Shown: piece by piece, positions 59,157 to 64,000 of the stretch | Layout: every line of letters starts with the position of its first letter | Position numbering within the stretch: the first letter of the stretch is position 1 | Assembly (NCBI GenBank): GCA_022641835.1 | Contig: CP048723.1 | Coordinates: forward strand, 348,427-412,426 | Reading direction: 5' to 3' | DNA length: 64,000 nucleotides | Origin: Petasospora fabianii | Taxonomy: Eukaryota > Ascomycota > Saccharomycetes > Phaffomycetales > Wickerhamomycetaceae | The notes under the pieces: generated by a model | What the model saw: only the letters and a program-made list of their open reading frames with translations | Databases searched by the model: none | Told to the model about the DNA's origin: nothing | Made by a program: the position numbers and the translations under genes

Positions 59157-60083
59157 TTACTTTGTGAGCTGCTTGAAACACATACAGAAGATCTTGAGCA
59201 GAAGACCGGAGTTCCCACCCAAGGAGAAGTTCTGTCCTTGCTGGTGTTGTTGCTGTTGCTGGTGGTAGTTGTTGTTGTTGTTGTTGTTGTAACCAGGCTG
59301 ACCACCATAGTACTGAGATGCAGAGCCGTGCTGTTGCTGATAGACGGGCTGTTGCTGGGAGTGATAAGCAGCCTGTGGAGCAGGAAGGTTCTGCCAACTT
59401 TCAGGAACGGTTTCACCGGAAAGGTTGACGATCAACACACCGGTATTCTTAGGATCAATGTGAGCATCGAAGCCAGCCTCTTCACATAGTTCCTCAACGG
59501 CTGGTTTGAGTTTGGCTACACCGTTAGCAGAGTGAATACCCTTACCAACAATGACCTCGAGTGTCTTTTCGCCACGTTGAACACCGGCAGTCATACGTCT
59601 CTTAAGGATGTAAAGGGCCTCTTTGACATAGAGACCATGAAGGTCGATCTCGTTACCATCAGAATCGGCATTGTTTTCTCTAAAGACGTACTCGGCAGCC
59701 TGGAAATTGTAGTTATCAGCAATCTCAACCTGTTTCTTTGCCTGTTCACTAAGTTCATGAGCTCTGGCCTTATCACCTTGCTTGAAAGCGGCCTGAGACT
59801 GCTGCGAGAGCTGATTACGTTTCTTGTAAGCCTCATCGGCAAGGGCACGAAGCTTCTTATACTGCGGATCGGACACGTGGTTATAATCACGTTGTTCACC
59901 TCCTGAGAAGAGTGTTAGTAGTGTTCCATATAGTTTCTTATATTTCAAGAGTCATAATCAAGAGACAGAGAGAAGAGAGAATCATGCATCAAAGAGTGCG
60001 GGGGTTATTGAGCTGTAATCTTGCACCGAGGAATAGAACATACCGAGACGAACACCTCTATCGATAACACCAGTAGCTGACAT
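59157..60083 (-). CDS. DUF1771-Smr domain protein (Ypl199c-like), one intron
   Basis: Exons 60044-60083 and 59157-59902 join to 261 residues. The intron has donor GTATGT, branch TACTAAC and acceptor CTCAG. Exon 1 gives MSATGVIDRGVRLG, continuing GEQRDYNHVSDPQY. A DUF1771 helical region (about 20-90: YKKLRALADEAYKKRNQLSQQSQAAF) precedes the Smr domain (about 97-180: IDLHGLYVKEALYILKRRM, VIVGKGIHSANGVAKLKPAVEEL). An Asn/Gln-rich tail follows. Smr domains bind or cut nucleic acid; relatives of this class act in RNA metabolism. The precise role is unknown. Confidence 0.87.
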
Positions 60084-60264
60084 TTCAGTGATTAATAGTA
60101 AATGAGTGACTTGGAGACGCTAGATGTTTATCGAAATCAACGACTACCTGGACATTCCACCAGCTACATAACCAAACAACCTAATGAAATTCCACCTTAA
60201 TCAAATAAAATGCATTAAATTAAACGCGAATCGTTTAACCGAGCAGCTGTGCCCTAGTGACTAT

Positions 60265-60330
60265 CACGTGAACTAGCTTTAAGCCCTTCTTACACCCGGT
60301 CACCAACAAACCGTCACACACCCAGACACC
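60265..60330 (+). promoter_or_regulatory. Cbf1- and Rap1-type sites upstream of RPL7
   Basis: CACGTG (60265-60270, in a TCACGTGA context), ACACCCGGTCACC (60292-60304, one mismatch to the Rap1 consensus) and ACACCCAGACACC (60318-60330, full match to ACACCCRYACAYM apart from the loose Y) lie 120-185 bp before the RPL7 start. Cbf1 and Rap1 sites together are common at yeast ribosomal protein promoters. Confidence 0.6.
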
Positions 60331-60447
60331 TTTTGTACAACATTCTCGCGTCAGAAACCCGCAGCACAGGATAAAACTGAAAAATTATCAGTCTCTAACC
60401 ACATCCTCCCATCACTAGTATCATTGTCTAACCATCAACCCGTAAAA

Positions 60448-61975
60448 ATGGCTAAGTCTACCCCAAAGCAGTATGTCTTACATCTCTCAATGGAATATCC
60501 ACATCATCAACAAGTCAACCACGACCAACATTGAAAGTACTAGTACTATTACTTTCTACTAACTTCTCAGGGCCGTTGGACACCTCTTTACACAGAGGCT
60601 TGATAAAGCTTTGTTCTTTACTCATTTGTCTAACATTTAGTGCCCCTCACTTCTACACCGGAGTCCCTGTCCTTTCTTCCTTTTTCAGGAGTCTGGGGAA
60701 CACTTGTGGTGAAGTAGAAGGCATGGGTTGTTTGCATTTCTCTGGCTGCTAGATAAAAACCAAATCTTTTGTCACCAGAGTCTGCTCTTCCTCTGTCCTT
60801 TCCCTTTTGACCTGGTCTTAGAGTATTTTACCCTGAGACTGGTGAGGGGAGAAGTATCAGTACATCGAATGAGTGGTATCATGTCGATGTTGTGTTTCTT
60901 GCCATTGCGTCTGTTCTCTTTCAAGGAACATCCGAAAACTAACATGTTTCTAAAGGGTTATCACCGCTGAGCAGATTCTCGTTCCAGAGTCTCAGTTGAA
61001 GAGAAACTCCGCTGCTGCCAAGCTCTCTGAGAAGGCTGCTGCTGAGAAGTTGGCTGCTAAGAAGGTATGTGATTTTACCCACCCTCATTCCTCTGATCAT
61101 TGATCTCTCTCTCCCAATAACACCTATGTCCGTTGTCCATCTTGCTCTTCTTTCACTAAGTGATGAAGACCTACACCAAACATGACTAGCTCTACGGAGC
61201 GATGCCGTCTGTTACGTTAACCATCTTTCGGGGCTGATTAATGTTAAAGCAGAGCCTCTTTTTTGATAACAATAGGATGTATTTTGGGGAGGGGGATCAA
61301 TCCTTTTACATTGGAAACAGTTTTGACTAACAATTATTTCAATAGGCTAACAAGGAGAAGCGTCAGGCTCTTCTTGAGAGAACCGCTGCTTACAACAAGG
61401 AGTACTACGAGTACGAGCGTGCCATCATTGATGCTAAGCGTGAGGCTAAGGCTAACGGTTCGTACTACGTTGAGGCTCAGAAGAAGCTTGTCTTCGTTGT
61501 TAGAATCAAGGGTATCAACAAGATCCCACCAAAGCCAAGAAAGGTTCTCCAGCTTTTGAGATTGCTCCAGATCAACGCTGGTGTCTTTGTTAGAGTCACC
61601 AAGGCTACCTCTGAGTTGCTCAAGCTCGTTGAGCCATACGTTGCTTACGGTTACCCATCCCTTTCTACCGTTAGAAAGCTCATCTACAAGAGAGGTTACG
61701 GTAAGGTTAACAAGCAGAGAATCCCACTCTCTGAGAACGCCATCATTGAGGCTTCCCTCGGTAAGTACGGTATCACCTCTATTGAGGACTTGATCCACGA
61801 GATTTACACTGTTGGTCCAAACTTCAAGCAGGCTAACAACTTCTTGTGGCCATTCAAGCTCTCTAACCCATCTGGTGGTTGGGGTGTTCCAAGAAAGTTC
61901 TTCCACTTCATCCAGGGTGGTGCTACCGGTAACAGAGAGGAGTTCATCAACGCTTTGGTCAAGAAGCAGTTGTAA
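60448..61975 (+). CDS. RPL7: Ribosomal protein uL30 (Rpl7), two introns
   Basis: Exons 60448-60470, 60956-61064 and 61346-61975 give 253 residues matching yeast Rpl7: [13 protein letters not shown], the [39 protein letters not shown] block, [22 protein letters not shown], and [26 protein letters not shown]. Intron 1 (485 nt) has donor GTATGT and branch ACTAAC with acceptor AAAG. Intron 2 (281 nt, GTATGT...GACTAAC...AATAG) hosts a C/D snoRNA. The two-intron layout with a snoRNA in intron 2 is shared with S. cerevisiae RPL7A/B. Codon use is strongly biased, as expected for a ribosomal protein. Confidence 0.96.
61154..61243 (+). ncRNA. Box C/D snoRNA in RPL7 intron 2 (snR39/snR59/snR39B class)
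   Basis: C box GTGATGA (61160-61166) and D box CTGA (61234-61237) are 78 nt apart, with a short imperfect terminal stem (CACTAA / TTAATG). Directly before the D box the guide ACCATCTTTCGGG is complementary over 13 nt to the conserved 25S rRNA segment CCCGAAAGATGGT. The D+5 rule points to the G of CCCGAAAG, which from memory is G805 (snR39B target). The S. cerevisiae RPL7 intron snoRNAs snR39/snR59 modify A807, two bases away. Confidence 0.82.
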
Positions 61976-62260
61976 GTTTCTCTTTGAAATTTATGGGTGG
62001 TTTGGTGAAGTTTGCTCTTTTATGACGTTATTGTTGTATAAAATCTTTTACTGAATGAGAGAGGTTCTTTGCCGTGAACTTTTATTGTTTGTATACTAGT
62101 ACTTATCTTTCTTCTGTCTTTTATTAATGAGTTTATGGGTTTTCAATAAAGAGTAGATCTTAGAACTACTAGATCTTCTCTTAAGTCGAAGACCAATACT
62201 AAGACAAACAATACCCAGTGCACAGCACTCTTGTCAAATATAGAAATGTCAACCTTACAA

Positions 62261-63880
62261 TCAGGACAGAACCTTGGTAATCTCCTTAACCATCTTGATG
62301 GTCTTCTCCTCTTCATATCTGAAACCATGAACCTGAACGGTTACAGGCATACCTTTGAACAACTCATAGTCCCAAAGCTCCTTAGTCTCTTTATCGTCTG
62401 AGTTCAAAGGTTCATAGTCAGCAGCAACGTTATCCTCCTCTCCAACTGTGGTGACCGGCATCACAACTGAAGTGTAGTCCAAGTAATTAGCTGGATATGT
62501 GTAACTACAGTGGTATGGTTTACACTGACCAGCAGGGTACGAGGTTGTCTCCCAAACTGGTGAGATCCAAGCATCCATTGGTCTACCGGTACCAGTGTGC
62601 TCCTTGGTAGCCATCCAAGCTGAATCATATGCTTGTTGGGTCTCGTATTTCAATCTAGCCTGCTCCCAGTGTTGAGAGACATTCATAACAGGAAGATCGT
62701 CGGTGAATGCCATCAATTGTGGGATGATTGGTTCACCAGAGTCTCCGGCAAGTTTTTGAGCTTCTTTGTATCCATCAGCGACATAGATATCGTTAAGATT
62801 GTCCATTATGGTCTTGATTGGAACAGGATGTTTCCACTCAAAGACAATGTGACCTGCAGCCTCGAGTTTATCCTTGAGAAGTCTTAAGGCACGTTGGACC
62901 GGTGGGTGAGGAGTGATGGCACCATTGTTTGTTAAGATACCAAAGCATAGTTGCTTTGGAAGGTCAATGGTTCTCCATGGGATTGGTGGACACTTTGGGT
63001 CTTTAAGCCATGGTTCAGAGTCAATGATTGTCTTGACAAAGTATTCCAAGTCAGTTAAGTCTTTAGCCGAAGGACCAATGACGGATGGGACTATTGGTTG
63101 ATAAGCAGCAGAGTTGGTAACTTTACAATAAGGGAGTCTTCCAGTGCATCCACGAAGAGCAAATAGACCGTTGAAACAAGCTGGAATACGGATACTCCCA
63201 CCGATATCGGTACTCAAACCGATCAAACCACCACCACAACCAATTAATGATGATTCACCACCAGATGAGCCACCAGCAGACAAGAGTCTATTCTTAGAGT
63301 TGACGGTTTGACCGTACAAGTTAGTGAAAGTGTCTGGTGCCATCATGGCCATTGGGACACAAGTCTTTACGTAGAAGACTGCACCAGCGTCACTGAGAAT
63401 ATCAGCAATTACAGATACTTCATCTTTAGTCTTTGGTTTGAAAGCAAGAGAGACAAATCCAATTGATGAATCAAATCCTTCGAGATTGACTTGGTCTTTA
63501 AGGGAAATTGGCAAACCGTGTAATGGGCCAATGAGTTTCCCAGTAGTAGAATAGATCTCATCTAGTTCTTTAGCTCTGGCTAATGCCTTATCAAAGAAGA
63601 TTTCGGAACAACAGTTAATGATCTGATGAGCAATTGCGGCTCTGTGACAGAAAGCCTTGGTGATCTCATAAGAAGTAAGCTTCTTCGAGGCAATTTCATC
63701 CTTCAACTCCAAAAGAGTCTTACTGGTAATTGCCTTCTCATCCTCTGGGAGAACACTATCAAGGAATTCTGTTGGGTTACGAGCTTCCTCCACAGAAGGG
63801 ATCGAAGAGAGAATCCATTCAGATGGGATCTGAGAGCGGACATAAGCGCGTTTCTTCTCTGCTGTTTCTTCCCAAGTCAT
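62261..63880 (-). CDS. AMD2: Amidase-signature enzyme (Amd2/acetamidase-like)
   Basis: The 539-residue protein has the amidase signature. The catalytic Lys lies in GLPISLKDQVN (about residue 127), the Gly/Ser-rich SAGGSSGGESSLIGCGGG with the cis-Ser at about 203, and the nucleophile Ser in TDIGGSIRIPACFNGL at about 226. MTWEETAEKKRAY at the start is typical of fungal Amd2/acetamidase proteins, so the ATG at 63880 is preferred over 63925. It hydrolyses amides, possibly short-chain or aryl amides, as a nitrogen source; the substrate is not decided by sequence. The yeast-like length is 549. Confidence 0.9.
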   Translation of the reverse strand: MTWEETAEKKRAYVRSQIPSEWILSSIPSVEEARNPTEFLDSVLPEDEKAITSKTLLELKDEIASKKLTSYEITKAFCHRAAIAHQIINCCSEIFFDKALARAKELDEIYSTTGKLIGPLHGLPISLKDQVNLEGFDSSIGFVSLAFKPKTKDEVSVIADILSDAGAVFYVKTCVPMAMMAPDTFTNLYGQTVNSKNRLLSAGGSSGGESSLIGCGGGLIGLSTDIGGSIRIPACFNGLFALRGCTGRLPYCKVTNSAAYQPIVPSVIGPSAKDLTDLEYFVKTIIDSEPWLKDPKCPPIPWRTIDLPKQLCFGILTNNGAITPHPPVQRALRLLKDKLEAAGHIVFEWKHPVPIKTIMDNLNDIYVADGYKEAQKLAGDSGEPIIPQLMAFTDDLPVMNVSQHWEQARLKYETQQAYDSAWMATKEHTGTGRPMDAWISPVWETTSYPAGQCKPYHCSYTYPANYLDYTSVVMPVTTVGEEDNVAADYEPLNSDDKETKELWDYELFKGMPVTVQVHGFRYEEEKTIKMVKEITKVLS

Positions 63881-64000
63881 TTTGTGGTAGTTTGTAGTTT
63901 GACAACTGTCTGAGTCTGATGACACTTGTTCGTTAGCAATTGAGTTGGTGGAAGTGTTTAACAGGACTCGCCTTTTGTAATTAACCGAAACACGTTATCG

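Noticed and set aside
60471-60955. Second snoRNA in RPL7 intron 1
   Set aside because: No TGATGA C box was found. An AGATAA H-box-like word exists near 60752, but I could not build two hairpins with an ACA.
1-64000. CRISPR arrays, bacterial operons or prophage-like systems
   Set aside because: Gene content, introns and LTR elements are those of a yeast nuclear chromosome, and the only tandem repeats found belong to the LTR elements or are simple microsatellites.

Overview
This is a nuclear chromosome segment from a budding yeast (Saccharomycotina). It shows compact single-copy genes, short introns with GTATGT-type donors and near-perfect TACTAAC branch points, and a yeast gene set (RER1, PGS1, MRP7, BUD3, DCC1, NFS1, LEU2, PHO8, RPL7 and others). 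CTG reads sensibly as leucine, for example in the last strand of the third GBP2 RRM. The genome keeps a molybdopterin synthase large subunit, eIF3d and a cytochrome b5-fused sphingolipid desaturase, all absent from Saccharomyces cerevisiae. That fits a nitrate-assimilating, Pichiaceae-like (Ogataea/Kuraishia-type) yeast; I do not assign a genus. Introns are unusually frequent: about 15 in the window, five of them in one gene.

Region 1 (1-7722) is a cluster of nested Ty1/copia-type LTR retroelement remnants on both strands with no host gene. One element (4067-6819, minus strand) is young. Its two LTRs are identical except for one 27-bp repeat unit, it is flanked by the 5-bp duplication GGCAG, and it sits inside an older LTR. 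Its primer-binding site matches the anticodon stem-loop half of initiator tRNA-Met, as in Ty5 and Drosophila copia. Its internal region is short and broken, so it was probably moved by proteins supplied in trans. Positions 7723-8349 hold an unidentified degenerate coding remnant.

Region 2 (8350-30000) holds RER1, a six-exon PQ-loop membrane protein gene, PGS1, the MoaE/MOCS2B-type gene, MRP7, SGF29, GBP2/HRB1, a DUF2015-like gene, BUD3, DCC1 (behind two MCB boxes), a gene-free AT-rich gap at 22447-23519, EMW1, KRI1 and NFS1.

Region 3 (30700-48700) holds PET8 (intron hairpin), eIF3d, PRE3 (four exons, with a 15-nt microexon encoding the catalytic threonine), SRP102, a sphingolipid delta-8 desaturase, APL5, KXD1, OXR1, RFX1, RLP7 (RRPE plus PAC promoter) and LEU2.

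Region 4 (48800-64000) holds a POM33/PER33-like membrane protein, PHO8, a D-2-hydroxyacid dehydrogenase, an unrecognised coiled-coil protein, two tandem GPI-anchored cysteine/serine-rich wall proteins, MPS2 (behind two MCB boxes), a DUF1771-Smr protein, RPL7 with an intronic C/D snoRNA aimed at 25S rRNA, and an amidase. Genes are independent units on both strands with no operon logic. Functional themes are ribosome and translation, secretion and vacuole, mitochondria, and bud-site, cohesion and spindle-pole functions.
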